NCBI RefSeq assembly: GCF_003265325.1
Contig: NZ_QGNX01000006.1
Location: 1 to 64,000 of the forward strand
DNA: 64,000 nucleotides
Direction: 5' to 3'
Source of the DNA: Oceanibium sediminis
GTDB lineage: Bacteria > Pseudomonadota > Alphaproteobacteria > Rhodobacterales > Rhodobacteraceae
The position numbers and the translations under genes are program-made. Under the pieces are notes generated by a model that did not search any database, was not told the origin of the DNA, and saw nothing but the letters and a program-made list of their open reading frames with translations. How positions within the stretch are numbered: position 1 is the first letter of the stretch; each line of letters starts with the position of its first letter. Positions 44,576 through 56,707 of the stretch are shown here, in pieces.

Positions 44576-44638
44576 TTGCGACAATTCACAGGAATCTGCA
44601 AATTATTAAGGCAAATTCCCTGAGTTGCGACATATCAC
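44576..44638. promoter_or_regulatory. Direct repeats TTGCGACA-NN-TCAC in the dctP/XRE divergent region
   Basis: TTGCGACA-AT-TCAC (44576-44589) and TTGCGACA-TA-TCAC (44625-44638) are two copies of a 14-base motif, 49 bases apart, in an A/T-rich region between dctP and the XRE gene. They are candidate binding sites for the XRE regulator. The second copy would be coding if the TTG 44625 start were used, another reason to prefer the later start. Confidence 0.6.
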
Positions 44639-44681
44639 GAATGCTGCTAAATTGGGCAAAACTGAGAAGGGTCATTTCGCC

Positions 44682-45566
44682 TTGTCATCGCAACACGACA
44701 CGATTGTCCAGGTCGGAGAAAGACTCCGATCCTATCGAATCGGCAAGGGGCTGACCCCCGATGATATTGCTAACAGCACCGGCCTGTCCCGCGCCGCGAT
44801 CTACCGCTACGAATCCGGCCAACCGATCAAGGTCGACGTCCTCGGGCGGATCGCGGATTTCCTGGAAGTGTCGCTTACCTCCCTGCTCGGGGTGGGGTCG
44901 GAATATACGGCCTCGGCGGTGACGTTCTTCGAGCGGATGCGCCAGATCGAAGCTTCCGCCGACCACATCAGCGTGCTGTTCGGGCCGATTTCCTACCTTC
45001 TGACGACGGATGAATTCGACGGAATGCTGCGCCAGGTGCTTCGCGAAAGCGTGCCCTCCGGCGCGGCCGATTGCGAGTTCTTCGACACCGACCTCGACCG
45101 GATCATGGCGATCCTGCGCAGCCGCAAGGAAGGCTACCGCGCGCGCCGCCCGAACATCCTGAGCCTGGTGTCCAGCGCCGAGTTGGAACATTTCGCGCAG
45201 GTCGGCTTCGTCGGCCGGCAGGGGTTTTCGGGCGCGGAACTGGACGCCCGCCGCACCGTGGCCCGCGCCGAGATCCGGCACATCCGCACCTTGCTGGAGG
45301 AACAGCCGATCGGCGTCCAGATCGGCGTCATCGAGGATTCGATGCCCGGCACCAGCTTCCAGATCTTCCGCAACGGCACCCACTCGCAGGTGGCCGTCAG
45401 CCCGTTCCGGCTGGGCATGTACCCGAATGTCAGGATCGGCGTCGCCTCGATCTCGGGCGACCAGGAATCCGTGCGCCTGCACCAGCAAGTGACCGAGCGC
45501 CTGTGGAAGAACAGCCTGAAGGGCGAAGAGGCCGCCGAGCGGCTGGACCGGATCCTGAACCGCTGA
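44682..45566 (+). CDS. XRE-family transcriptional regulator
   Basis: The 294-residue protein has an N-terminal helix-turn-helix (VGERLRSYRIGKGLTPDDIANSTGLSRAAIYRYESGQPIKVDVLGRIADFLEVS) and an unrecognised C-terminal region of about 220 residues that may bind the effector. I chose TTG 44682, ten bases after AGAAGG; TTG 44625 and TTG 44652 are other in-frame options, and no in-frame ATG is available. It diverges from the TRAP-pyr operon and is its likely regulator. Confidence 0.85.
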   Translation: MSSQHDTIVQVGERLRSYRIGKGLTPDDIANSTGLSRAAIYRYESGQPIKVDVLGRIADFLEVSLTSLLGVGSEYTASAVTFFERMRQIEASADHISVLFGPISYLLTTDEFDGMLRQVLRESVPSGAADCEFFDTDLDRIMAILRSRKEGYRARRPNILSLVSSAELEHFAQVGFVGRQGFSGAELDARRTVARAEIRHIRTLLEEQPIGVQIGVIEDSMPGTSFQIFRNGTHSQVAVSPFRLGMYPNVRIGVASISGDQESVRLHQQVTERLWKNSLKGEEAAERLDRILNR

Positions 45567-45596
45567 CGGGCGCGGCGGCCCCGGCCGACACGGCGC

Positions 45597-46961
45597 TCAG
45601 CAGTCGCGCAGCAACCCCTTCATCGCGTTCCTGTAGCGCTCGGCCACCGCATCGCGGTTGATATGCCGCCCGCCCCGCACCATGTGCCGCCCCGCGGACC
45701 AGACATCGGTCACGACAGTGTCCTTGGCCGCAAAGACCAGCCCATCCAGCAGTTGCTCGCGCGAAAGGGCGCATAGCGTGGGCGCGTTGGTGTCGATGGC
45801 GACCAGGTCGGCCAGCTTGCCGTCGGCGATCTGGCCCGCGTCCCGGCCCAGCGCCTGCGCCCCGCCCTGCGCCGCTGCCGTGTAGAGGAACGCACCCACG
45901 GACCCCTGGTCCGGGATCATGACGTTGCGCGCCCCGTCGCGCAGGCGCTGCGCGTATTCCAGCGCGCGCAACTCCTCCACGACCGAGATCTTGACGTTCG
46001 AATCCGAGCCGATCCCGAAACGCCCCGCCGCCGCAACATAGTCCGGCCCGCTGAACGGACCGTCGCCCAGGTTCGCCTCGGTGATCGGGCAGAGGCCGGC
46101 AACGGCTTTCGTCATCGCCAGTGCGCGGGTTTCTTCCGGCGTCATGTGGGTCGCGTGGATCAGGCACCAGCGGGCATCCACCTGTACGTTGTCCAGAAGC
46201 CATTCCACGGGGCGCGCACCCAGCCAGTCGCGAACGTCCGCCACCTCCTGCGGCTGTTCGGCGATATGCATGTGCATCGGCCCCGAGGTGTAGCGCGCGA
46301 GCAGTTCGGCCAGGTCCTCGGGCGCGGTGGCGCGCAGCGAATGCGGCGCGATGCCAAGGCGCGTATCCCCGGGCAGCGCGCGCAAGCCCGCCTCGGCCGC
46401 CTCGACCAGCCGGGAGAATCCGTCGACATCGTTGCCGAAGCGCCGCTGGCCTTCCTTCAACGCGCTCCGCCCTGCCCCGCCGTAGGTATAGAGCACCGGC
46501 AGATGGGTCAGCCCGATGCCCGTCCCCTCGACCGCCGCGAATATGCGCGCGGACAGTTCGGCGAGGTCGTCATAGGGCTGGCCTCCGGGCTGGTGGTGAA
46601 CGTAGTGGAACTCGGCCACGCTGGCATAGCCCGCCTCCAGCATCTCGACATAGACCTGGGCGGCGATCGCCTCGATCTGCGCCGGGGTCAAGGTGTCCAT
46701 GAAGCGATACATCAGCGTGCGCCAGGTCCAGAAACTGTCGCGCCCGGCCTGCCGATACTCGGTCATGCCGGCCATGGCGCGCTGGAACGCGTGGCTGTGC
46801 AGGTTGCCAAGCGCGGGCAGCAGCGTGTCCACCGTCACATCCCCCGGCGCGGCCGGGGTGTTCGCGCGGATCTCGACAATTGCACCATCCGCCACGGTCA
46901 GCCGGACGTCCTCAGCCCACCCTTCGACCAGCAGGGCCTGTCTTGCATGTATCACGGCCAT
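45597..46961 (-). CDS. hutF: Formimidoylglutamate deiminase
   Basis: The 454-residue amidohydrolase converts N-formimino-L-glutamate to N-formylglutamate and ammonia, the step used with HutG in the five-enzyme histidine pathway. LPALGNLHSHAFQRAMAGM near residues 51-69 holds the metal histidines; MHMHIAEQPQEV, ATHMTPEE and GSDSNVKIS are HutF features. ATG 46961 fits; the ORF start at 46994 lies within the operator palindrome. It is divergent from hutIHGU. Confidence 0.92.
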   Translation of the reverse strand: MAVIHARQALLVEGWAEDVRLTVADGAIVEIRANTPAAPGDVTVDTLLPALGNLHSHAFQRAMAGMTEYRQAGRDSFWTWRTLMYRFMDTLTPAQIEAIAAQVYVEMLEAGYASVAEFHYVHHQPGGQPYDDLAELSARIFAAVEGTGIGLTHLPVLYTYGGAGRSALKEGQRRFGNDVDGFSRLVEAAEAGLRALPGDTRLGIAPHSLRATAPEDLAELLARYTSGPMHMHIAEQPQEVADVRDWLGARPVEWLLDNVQVDARWCLIHATHMTPEETRALAMTKAVAGLCPITEANLGDGPFSGPDYVAAAGRFGIGSDSNVKISVVEELRALEYAQRLRDGARNVMIPDQGSVGAFLYTAAAQGGAQALGRDAGQIADGKLADLVAIDTNAPTLCALSREQLLDGLVFAAKDTVVTDVWSAGRHMVRGGRHINRDAVAERYRNAMKGLLRDC

Positions 46962-46981
46962 GTTCCCACCTTCGGTAATGT

Positions 46982-46995
46982 TATGTCTAGACATA
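46982..46995. promoter_or_regulatory. Candidate HutC operator (14-bp palindrome)
   Basis: TATGTCTAGACATA is a perfect palindrome between hutF and hutI. HutC repressors (GntR family) bind TGTnTAnACA-type palindromes, released by urocanate, so this site probably controls both divergent transcripts. No hutC gene is in the window. Confidence 0.72.
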
Positions 46996-47046
46996 TAGCC
47001 GATTCATATGTACGAGAAAAGCGGATTGTTGAAGGAGCGCCCGTCA

Positions 47047-48258
47047 ATGAACGCCACGCCACATGTGTTGACCAACCTGACCGCCGCGACCCTGCGCCAG
47101 GACGCCGGGCCCTATGGCCTGATCGAGGATGCGGCCATCGCGCTGGAGGGCGACACCATACGCTGGGTAGGGCCACGGAACGCCCTTCCCGATGACCTGC
47201 GCGCCGTGCCGCCGCAGGACCTGGGCGGACGCATGGTGACGCCGGGGCTGATCGACTGCCACACGCACCTGGTGCATGGCGGCAACCGCGCCGCGGAATT
47301 CGAGATGCGGCTCCAAGGCGCCACCTACGAGCAGGTCGCCCGCGCCGGTGGCGGCATCGTCTCGACCGTTTCGGCGACACGGGGCGCAAGCGCGGCCGAG
47401 CTGCTCGACAGCGCCCTTCGCCGGGCCGACGCGCTGATCGCCGAGGGGGTCACGACCATCGAGGTCAAGTCCGGCTACGGCCTCGACGTCGAAACGGAGT
47501 TGCGGATGCTGCGCGTTGCTCGCGACCTCGCCGTGCAGCGCCCGGTTCGGGTGAGGACCAGCTTCCTTGGCGCGCACGCGATCCCGCCGGAATACAAGGA
47601 CCGCGCCGACGCCTATATCGACGAGGTCTGCATCCCCGCCCTGCGCGCCTCCCATAGCGAAGGGCTGGTCGATGCGGTCGACGGCTTTTGCGAGGGCATA
47701 GCCTTTTCGCCGGAGCAGATCAGCCGGGTCTTCGACGTGGCGGGCGACCTTGGCCTGCCGGTGAAGCTGCATGCCGAGCAGCTTTCCAACCTTGGCGGTG
47801 CGGCGCTGGCGGCGCGCTACGGCGCCTTGTCCGCCGATCACATCGAATACCTCGACGACGCCGGCGTCAGCGCCATGGCGCGGGCAGGCACCGTGGCGGT
47901 CCTGCTGCCGGGGGCCTTCTATACCCTGCGCGAAACGCAGGTGCCCCCGGTCCAGGCGCTGCGCGATCAGGGCGTACCCATCGCGCTGGCGACGGACGCC
48001 AATCCCGGCTCCTCGCCGCTGACCTCGCTTCTGCTGGCAATGAACATGGGCTGCACCCTGTTCCGCCTGACCCCTGAGGAGGCGCTGCGCGGCGTCACGC
48101 TGAACGCCGCCCGCGCGCTGGGGCTGAAGGACACCGGCACCATCGCCGCCGGCCAGCGCGCCGACCTGGCGGTCTGGGACATCGCGCACCCGGCCGAGCT
48201 GGCCTATCGCATGGGGTTCAACCCGCTTCACAGCCGCATCTTCGGAGGCATCGCATGA
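47047..48258 (+). CDS. hutI: Imidazolonepropionase
   Basis: The 403-residue metal-dependent amidohydrolase opens imidazolonepropionate to formiminoglutamate. [25 protein letters not shown] near residues 75-99 contains the metal HxH and the substrate-binding RAxE segment; [12 protein letters not shown] and [10 protein letters not shown] carry later metal ligands. ATG 47047 follows GGAG; 47008 is upstream of it and was rejected. It overlaps hutH by four bases. Confidence 0.94.
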   Translation: MNATPHVLTNLTAATLRQDAGPYGLIEDAAIALEGDTIRWVGPRNALPDDLRAVPPQDLGGRMVTPGLIDCHTHLVHGGNRAAEFEMRLQGATYEQVARAGGGIVSTVSATRGASAAELLDSALRRADALIAEGVTTIEVKSGYGLDVETELRMLRVARDLAVQRPVRVRTSFLGAHAIPPEYKDRADAYIDEVCIPALRASHSEGLVDAVDGFCEGIAFSPEQISRVFDVAGDLGLPVKLHAEQLSNLGGAALAARYGALSADHIEYLDDAGVSAMARAGTVAVLLPGAFYTLRETQVPPVQALRDQGVPIALATDANPGSSPLTSLLLAMNMGCTLFRLTPEEALRGVTLNAARALGLKDTGTIAAGQRADLAVWDIAHPAELAYRMGFNPLHSRIFGGIA

Positions 48259-49793
48259 CCGCCCTGACCCTGCGCCCCGGCGACGCCACCCTCGCCGATC
48301 TGGAGCGCATCTATCGCGGGGACATGCCGGTCCGCCTCGACCCTGCCTGCCATGACGCCATCGCGCGGGCCGCCGCCCGGATCGAGGCTGCCGCGCAAGG
48401 CGAAGCGGCTGTCTATGGCGTGAATACCGGCTTCGGCAAGCTTGCCAGCGTCAAGATCGCGCCGGAAGACACGGCGCGGCTGCAACGCAACCTGATCCTG
48501 TCCCATTGCTGCGGCGTCGGCGATCCGATCCCGCCCGCGCAGGCGCGCCTGATGATGGCGCTGAAGCTGCTCAGCCTCGGGCGGGGTGCTTCGGGCGTGC
48601 GGATGGAGCTTGTCACGCTGATCGAGGGGATGCTCGCGGCAGGCGTCATCCCGGTGATCCCGCGGCAGGGCTCTGTCGGGGCCTCGGGCGACCTTGCGCC
48701 GCTGGCGCATATGGCGGCGGTGATGATGGGTCACGGGCTGGCCACCTTTGCGGGCGAGACCCTGCCGGGGGACGAGGCCCTGCGCCGCGCCGGGCTGACC
48801 CCGGTCGAGCTGGGCGCGAAGGAAGGGCTCGCCCTGATCAACGGCACCCAGTTTTCCACCGCCTTCGCGCTTGCGGGCCTGTTCGACGCCTGGCGCGCGA
48901 CGCAGGCCGCGCTGGTGACATCCGCCATGTCCACCGACGCGATCATGGGCTCGACCGCCCCCCTCCAGCCCGAGATCCACGCCCTGCGCGGCCATCGCGG
49001 CCAGATCGACGCCGCAGCGGCCCTGCGCGCGCTGCTCTCCGGCTCTGAGATCCGCGAAAGCCACCGGGACGGGGACACCCGCGTTCAGGACCCCTATTGC
49101 ATCCGCTGCCAGCCACAGGTCACCGGTGCTGCGATGGACATGCTGCGCATGGCCGCGCAGACGCTGCAGACAGAGGCGAACGCCGCCACCGACAACCCGC
49201 TGGTCCTGACAGAGGCGGGGCTGATCGTCTCGGGCGGGAACTTCCACGCCGAGCCGGTGGGCTTCGCCGCCGACATGATCGCCCTGGCCGTGGCCGAGAT
49301 TGGCGCAATCGCGCAGCGCCGCATCGCGCTGATCGTGGACCCGACGCTGAGCTTCGATCTGCCGCCGTTCCTGACCCCCGATCCCGGGCTGAACTCCGGC
49401 CTGATGATCGCGGAGGTGACGACGGCGGCCCTGATGAGCGAGAACAAGCACCTCGCCAATCCCTGCGTCACCGACAGCACGCCCACCTCCGCCAACCAGG
49501 AGGATCACGTCAGCATGGCCGCCCATGGCGCGGTGCGGCTGGGGCGGATGGTGGCCAACCTGGAACGCATTCTGGGCGTGGAACTGCTCTGCGCCGCGCA
49601 AGGCATCGAGTTCCGCGCACCGCTGGCCACCAGCGCGCCGCTCGCGCGGGTGCTGGACCACCTGCGCGCGACCGTCCCCACATTGACAGAGGATCGCTAT
49701 ATGGCCCCTGACCTTGAAACCGCCGCCAGCCTGGTGTGCGCTGGCGCGCTGAGCCAAGCCGCGAACACCCCGATGCCGGAGCTCGCGCCGTGA
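48255..49793 (+). CDS. hutH: Histidine ammonia-lyase
   Basis: The 512-residue lyase deaminates histidine to urocanate. The Ala143-Ser144-Gly145 triad in [14 protein letters not shown] forms the MIO prosthetic group; [10 protein letters not shown] and [19 protein letters not shown] are also diagnostic. It overlaps hutI (ATGA) and hutG (GTGA), so all four rightward genes are coupled. Confidence 0.96.
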   Translation: MTALTLRPGDATLADLERIYRGDMPVRLDPACHDAIARAAARIEAAAQGEAAVYGVNTGFGKLASVKIAPEDTARLQRNLILSHCCGVGDPIPPAQARLMMALKLLSLGRGASGVRMELVTLIEGMLAAGVIPVIPRQGSVGASGDLAPLAHMAAVMMGHGLATFAGETLPGDEALRRAGLTPVELGAKEGLALINGTQFSTAFALAGLFDAWRATQAALVTSAMSTDAIMGSTAPLQPEIHALRGHRGQIDAAAALRALLSGSEIRESHRDGDTRVQDPYCIRCQPQVTGAAMDMLRMAAQTLQTEANAATDNPLVLTEAGLIVSGGNFHAEPVGFAADMIALAVAEIGAIAQRRIALIVDPTLSFDLPPFLTPDPGLNSGLMIAEVTTAALMSENKHLANPCVTDSTPTSANQEDHVSMAAHGAVRLGRMVANLERILGVELLCAAQGIEFRAPLATSAPLARVLDHLRATVPTLTEDRYMAPDLETAASLVCAGALSQAANTPMPELAP

Positions 49794-50590
49794 CCCCGGT
49801 CGAGGTGACGCGCGGCGACAGCCCCGTGGTGCTGGGCCTGCCCCACACCGGGACCTGGCTGCCCGATGACATAAGCGCCCGGCTGAACGAGCGTGGCCGG
49901 GGGCTGGACGATACCGACTGGCACATCCACACCCTCTACGAAGGGTTGCTGCCCGGCGCGACGACCGTGCGCGCCACGTTTCATCGCTACGTGATCGACG
50001 CCAACCGCGACCCCTCGGGGGCCAGCCTGTATCCTGGCCAGAACACCACCGGCCTGGTGCCGCTGACCGATTTCGACGGTGTAGACATATGGGACACCCC
50101 CCCGAGCGAGGCCGAGGTAGAGGAGCGCCGCCTCGCGTTCCACGCCCCCTACCACGCCGCCATCGAAGCCGAGCTGGAGCGCGTGCGCGCGATCCACGGC
50201 GTGGCGATCCTCTATGACTGCCACTCGATCCGCAGCCACATCCCGTTCCTGTTTGACGGCACCCTGCCGGACTTCAACATCGGCACCAACAACGGCACGA
50301 CCTGCGCCCCTGTGATCGAAGCCGCTGTCCGGGACATCTGCGACGGGGCGGAGGGCTACACCTCCACCCTGAACGGGCGTTTCAAGGGCGGCTGGACCAC
50401 CCGCCACTACGGGCGCCCAGACGAAGGCCTGCACGCCATCCAGATGGAGCTGGCCCAGTCCACCTACCTGACGGCCGAGCAGGCCCCTTGGGCCTATGAC
50501 GAAACCAAGGCCGGTCGTCTGCGCGGCCACCTTTCAGACATCCTGCAATCCCTGGCCGACCTGGCCCCGACCCTAGGAGGCTCAAAATGA
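49790..50590 (+). CDS. hutG: N-formylglutamate deformylase
   Basis: The 266-residue enzyme hydrolyses N-formylglutamate to glutamate and formate. [46 protein letters not shown] and [15 protein letters not shown] are characteristic. GTG 49790 overlaps the hutH stop; an upstream ATG (49736) lies inside hutH. Together with HutF this confirms the formylglutamate route rather than direct formamide release. Confidence 0.93.
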   Translation: MTPVEVTRGDSPVVLGLPHTGTWLPDDISARLNERGRGLDDTDWHIHTLYEGLLPGATTVRATFHRYVIDANRDPSGASLYPGQNTTGLVPLTDFDGVDIWDTPPSEAEVEERRLAFHAPYHAAIEAELERVRAIHGVAILYDCHSIRSHIPFLFDGTLPDFNIGTNNGTTCAPVIEAAVRDICDGAEGYTSTLNGRFKGGWTTRHYGRPDEGLHAIQMELAQSTYLTAEQAPWAYDETKAGRLRGHLSDILQSLADLAPTLGGSK

Positions 50591-52251
50591 CGAACCCCCG
50601 CCACAACATGCGCGACGTTTATCCCGACACCGGGCCCGAGATCACCGCCAAGAGCTGGCTGACCGAAGCGCCGATGCGGATGCTGATGAACAACCTCCAC
50701 CCCGACGTGGCCGAGAACCCGCATGAGCTGGTCGTCTACGGCGGCATCGGGCGCGCCGCGCGCACCTGGGCCGATTTCGACACCATCGTCGCCAGCCTGA
50801 AAGAGCTGGAGGACGATCAGACCCTGCTGGTACAGTCCGGCAAGCCGGTGGGCGTGTTCCGCACCCACAAGGACGCGCCGCGTGTGCTGATCGCGAACTC
50901 CAACCTGGTGCCGCACTGGGCGACCTGGGACCATTTCAACGAGCTCGACAAGAAGGGCCTGGCCATGTACGGCCAGATGACCGCCGGGTCCTGGATCTAC
51001 ATCGGCAGCCAGGGCATCGTGCAGGGCACCTACGAAACCTTTGTCGAGGCGGGCCGCCAGCACTACGACGGCGACCTGACCGGCAAGTGGATCCTGACCG
51101 GTGGCCTCGGCGGTATGGGCGGCGCGCAGCCTCTGGCGGCCGTGATGGCCGGGGCCTGCTGCCTGGCCGTCGAATGCGACGAGACCCGCGCCGATTTCCG
51201 CTTGCGCACGAAATACGTGGACGAAAAGACCCACAGCCTGGACGAGGCGCTGGAGATGATCGCGCGCTGGACCAAGGCGGGCGAGGCGAAGTCCGTCGCC
51301 CTGATCGGCAACGCGGCGGATGTCTTCCCCGAACTCGTCAAGCGCGGCGTGCGCCCCGATATCGTCACCGACCAGACCTCGGCCCATGATCCGATCCACG
51401 GCTACCTGCCCCAGGGCTGGAACGTGGCGGAATGGCGCGAGAAACAGCAAAGCGATCCCAAGGCGGTGGAAAAGGCGGCCCGCGCCTCGATGAAGGTGCA
51501 TGTGGCCGCGATGGTGGACTTCTGGAACGCGGGCGTGCCCACGCTGGATTACGGCAACAACATCCGCCAGGTCGCGCTGGAGGAAGGGCTGGAGAACGCT
51601 TTCGCCTTCCCCGGTTTCGTGCCCGCCTATATCCGCCCGCTGTTCTGCCGGGGCATCGGCCCGTTCCGCTGGTGCGCCCTGTCCGGCGACCCGGAGGATA
51701 TCTACAAGACAGACGCCAAGGTGAAGGAACTGGTGGACGACGCGCATCTGCACAACTGGCTGGACATGGCGCGGGAGCGGATCAGCTTCCAGGGCTTGCC
51801 GGCGCGGATCTGCTGGGTCGGCCTTGGCATTCGCCACAAGCTGGGCCTGGCCTTCAACGAGATGGTGCGCACCGGAGAACTGAAGGCCCCCGTCGTGATC
51901 GGGCGCGACCACCTCGATTCCGGCTCGGTCGCCTCGCCCAACCGCGAGACGGAGGCGATGAAGGACGGCTCGGACGCGGTCAGCGACTGGCCGCTGCTGA
52001 ACGCACTGCTGAACACCGCCTCGGGCGCGACCTGGGTCAGCCTGCACCACGGCGGCGGCGTGGGCATGGGCTTTTCCCAGCATTCGGGCATGGTGATCTG
52101 CTGCGACGGCTCCGAGGACGCCGACCGCCGTATCGCCAACGTTCTGTGGAACGACCCGGCGACGGGCGTGATGCGCCATGCGGATGCGGGCTACGACATC
52201 GCCCGCGATTGCGCGCGCGAGCATGGGCTGAACCTGCCCGGCATCCTCTGA
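50587..52251 (+). CDS. hutU: Urocanate hydratase
   Basis: The 554-residue NAD-dependent enzyme hydrates urocanate to imidazolonepropionate. [22 protein letters not shown] near residues 169-190 is the NAD motif, and [20 protein letters not shown] contains the conserved cysteine region. Start overlaps hutG (ATGA). An 11-bp hairpin follows the stop. Order hutI-H-G-U with divergent hutF gives the whole pathway in one cluster; no hut transporter or hutC is seen here. Confidence 0.96.
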   Translation: MTNPRHNMRDVYPDTGPEITAKSWLTEAPMRMLMNNLHPDVAENPHELVVYGGIGRAARTWADFDTIVASLKELEDDQTLLVQSGKPVGVFRTHKDAPRVLIANSNLVPHWATWDHFNELDKKGLAMYGQMTAGSWIYIGSQGIVQGTYETFVEAGRQHYDGDLTGKWILTGGLGGMGGAQPLAAVMAGACCLAVECDETRADFRLRTKYVDEKTHSLDEALEMIARWTKAGEAKSVALIGNAADVFPELVKRGVRPDIVTDQTSAHDPIHGYLPQGWNVAEWREKQQSDPKAVEKAARASMKVHVAAMVDFWNAGVPTLDYGNNIRQVALEEGLENAFAFPGFVPAYIRPLFCRGIGPFRWCALSGDPEDIYKTDAKVKELVDDAHLHNWLDMARERISFQGLPARICWVGLGIRHKLGLAFNEMVRTGELKAPVVIGRDHLDSGSVASPNRETEAMKDGSDAVSDWPLLNALLNTASGATWVSLHHGGGVGMGFSQHSGMVICCDGSEDADRRIANVLWNDPATGVMRHADAGYDIARDCAREHGLNLPGIL

Positions 52252-52257
52252 GAACAG

Positions 52258-52283
52258 GGATGCCGCCGAAACCGGCGGCATCC
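52258..52283 (+). terminator. Terminator after hutU
   Basis: Perfect 11-bp stem GGATGCCGCCG / CGGCGGCATCC with loop AAAC, starting seven bases after the stop; the downstream U content is low. Confidence 0.65.
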
Positions 52284-52355
52284 AGCCCTTGCCCGCGGGG
52301 CGGGCGCTTGGGTCACGAAGTGCGTAAGACGCTCAGGAAAAAGGGAGCAAGCCGC

Positions 52356-53165
52356 TCAGGCGTCGCGCTCCATGATCCATTCCACCTCGGGCGCGGGGAC
52401 GAAACGCCACTTACGCAGCGGCCCGGCCATGACGTTGAGGTAATACATCTCGAACCCGTAGGGCGCACCGCAAGGGTGATGCCCGCGCGGCACCAGCACC
52501 ACGTCGCCGTCGGCGACGGCCATGGTCTCATCGAGCTGCCCGTCATCGGTGTAGACGCGCTGGATGCCGAAGCCGCTGGCCGGGTTCAGGCGGTGGTAAT
52601 AGGTTTCCTCAAGATAGGTGATGCGCGGGAAGTCATCCTCGTCATGGCGGTGGCTGGGATAGGACGACCAGTGCCCGGCGGGGGTGAAGACTTCCGTCAC
52701 CAGCAGGCTGTCGGCGTAATCCTCGTGCTCCATCGCGATATTGTTGATGTGGCGGGTGTTGGTGCCCTTGCCACGCTCGGTCAGACTGATGCCGTCCGGC
52801 CCGATGCGGCGCGCCGCATGGCCGCCCTTGCCCGGCGCGGAACAGACCGCCAGCACGCAGTCCGTTTCCGCTACCGCAGACCAGTCGCTGTCATTGGGCA
52901 GGTACAGGCAATGGGGCGGTGTCTTCTCAAAGACGTTCATCCGCTCGCCCAGAACGCCCCAGTCCTGCCCGGCCCCGGTGATGGCGGCCTTGCCTTCGAC
53001 CATGACGAGGATGACCTCGTTCGATCCCGTTGCCTCGGACACCGCCTCCCCGGCGCGCAGGCGGTAGAGCGAAAAGCCGACGTACCGCCAACCTGCGCTT
53101 TGGGGGGTGATCTCGTGAACCTTTCCGTGGGTTCCGAATGGTTTTCTCAGTAAATCCGGCATCAT
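52356..53165 (-). CDS. iolB: 5-deoxy-glucuronate isomerase
   Basis: The 269-residue cupin enzyme isomerises 5-deoxy-D-glucuronate in inositol catabolism. GWRYVGFSLYRLRAGEA and WSSYPSHRHDEDDFPRITYLEETYYHRLNP (metal histidines and glutamates) plus VLVPRGHHPCGAPYGFEMYYLNVMAG identify IolB. ATG 53165 follows GGGAGA; ATG 53162 is equally possible. No other iol genes are in the window, so it is isolated from its pathway. Confidence 0.9.
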   Translation of the reverse strand: MMPDLLRKPFGTHGKVHEITPQSAGWRYVGFSLYRLRAGEAVSEATGSNEVILVMVEGKAAITGAGQDWGVLGERMNVFEKTPPHCLYLPNDSDWSAVAETDCVLAVCSAPGKGGHAARRIGPDGISLTERGKGTNTRHINNIAMEHEDYADSLLVTEVFTPAGHWSSYPSHRHDEDDFPRITYLEETYYHRLNPASGFGIQRVYTDDGQLDETMAVADGDVVLVPRGHHPCGAPYGFEMYYLNVMAGPLRKWRFVPAPEVEWIMERDA

Positions 53166-53267
53166 ATGTCTCCCTGCTCGATTGTTAGCCCGGAACGGCC
53201 TGCGATTCCATGCTCTTGTGAGACGCGCCCGCTGCGCGCGACCCTGCCGGGGAAGCGGCGCGCAACG

Positions 53268-53299
53268 AAAAGGGCCGCCCCTGCGGACAGGGACGGCCC
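53268..53299 (-). terminator. Intrinsic terminator after katG
   Basis: On the minus strand a 12-bp stem (one G-U pair) with loop TCCG is followed by TTTT (53271-53268). A second 9-bp hairpin (53312-53333) lies just before it. This is the best-formed terminator in the katG-iolB gap. Confidence 0.8.
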
Positions 53300-53343
53300 G
53301 AAAGTCAGCCTCGGGCGGCAACGCTGCCGCCCGGGCCGGAGCC

Positions 53344-55580
<2,237 letters not shown>

Positions 55581-55643
55581 TTCTAAACACGGGCTTTCAT
55601 TTACTCCAATTGAATATTCAAAACATCACGATAAGCTGTGCAA

Positions 55644-56552
55644 ATGATAAACCTCACCCTCAAACAGATCCGCTACGTCGAGGCGCTGGCCCGGCACCGC
55701 CACTTCGGACGCGCTGCCGAGGCCTGCGCCATCTCGCAACCCGCCCTGTCGCTTCAGGTGAAGGAACTGGAGCGGATGTTCGGCGCGCCGCTGGTGGAAC
55801 GCAGCGCCCGGCAGGTCCGGCTGACCGCGCTCGGCGAAGAGTTCGTGCGCAAGGCCCGCGAGATACTGCTGGGCGTGGAGGAGCTGGAAGACCTCGTCAG
55901 GGCATCGAGCGGCCCGCTTTCCGGCCGGCTGCGCCTTGGCATCATTCCCACCGTAGCGCCCTATCTTCTGCCCCAGATCATCGGCGCGCTCTCGACCCGT
56001 TTTTCCGACCTCGAACTCGACCTGAGAGAGACGGTGACCCAATCCTTGATCGACGAACTTCTGGAAGCGCGGCTTGACCTCGCGATCGTGGCGCTGCCGA
56101 TATCGGAACCGTCGCTCAGGGAATTCCCGCTGTTCGACGAGGATTTCATCCTCGTGCGCCCCGAGGCGGACGAAGGCGCGCCCGTTCCCGACCCGCAGAG
56201 CCTGCTGTCCATGGGCCTGCTGCTGCTCGAAGAGGGGCACTGCTTCCGCGACCAGGCGCTGTCCTTCTGTCAGTCCGCGAAAGCCCGGCCGCGCCAGTTG
56301 ATGGAGGGAAGCTCGCTGTCGACCCTTGTGCAGATGGTCGGGGCGGGCATGGGTGTCACCCTGATCCCGGAAATGGCCGCAAACCTTGAAACACGCTCGG
56401 CCCGCGTGTCGCTCGCCCGGTTTCCGCCGCCCACGCCCTCGCGCACCATCGGCATGGTCTGGCGGGCGAGCAACCCGCTGTCGGAGCAACTGCTGCAGAT
56501 CGCCGCCATCGTTAGCGACGTCGGGCAGGCAAAAGGCCACGCCAAGCGCTGA
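55644..56552 (+). CDS. oxyR: Hydrogen-peroxide sensor OxyR (LysR family)
   Basis: The 302-residue LysR regulator has an N-terminal HTH (EALARHRHFGRAAEACAISQPALSLQVKELE) and LSGRLRLGIIPTVAPYLLPQI typical of OxyR. Both redox cysteines are present in LLEEGHCFRDQALSFC (C200 and C209 with this start), matching E. coli C199/C208. ATG 55644 is preferred to GTG 55638. It should activate katG on peroxide. Confidence 0.93.
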   Translation: MINLTLKQIRYVEALARHRHFGRAAEACAISQPALSLQVKELERMFGAPLVERSARQVRLTALGEEFVRKAREILLGVEELEDLVRASSGPLSGRLRLGIIPTVAPYLLPQIIGALSTRFSDLELDLRETVTQSLIDELLEARLDLAIVALPISEPSLREFPLFDEDFILVRPEADEGAPVPDPQSLLSMGLLLLEEGHCFRDQALSFCQSAKARPRQLMEGSSLSTLVQMVGAGMGVTLIPEMAANLETRSARVSLARFPPPTPSRTIGMVWRASNPLSEQLLQIAAIVSDVGQAKGHAKR

Positions 56553-56707
56553 CCTCCCCGGCACGGGGTCAATTGCGAGAAGGTGGCTTCCAGCCCCCTG
56601 CGGCGACGGCGGAATCCGGTTTTGCTTGTCTTATCGCTGGAATTCGCGAAAATTCCCGCGCAACATTTCATCATCCGCCAACTCGCCCGCCAATTGGAGC
56701 CTGTCAC

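Noticed and set aside
48228-49757. 509-residue leftward ORF antisense to hutH
   Set aside because: hutH has all catalytic motifs; the antisense frame shows none.
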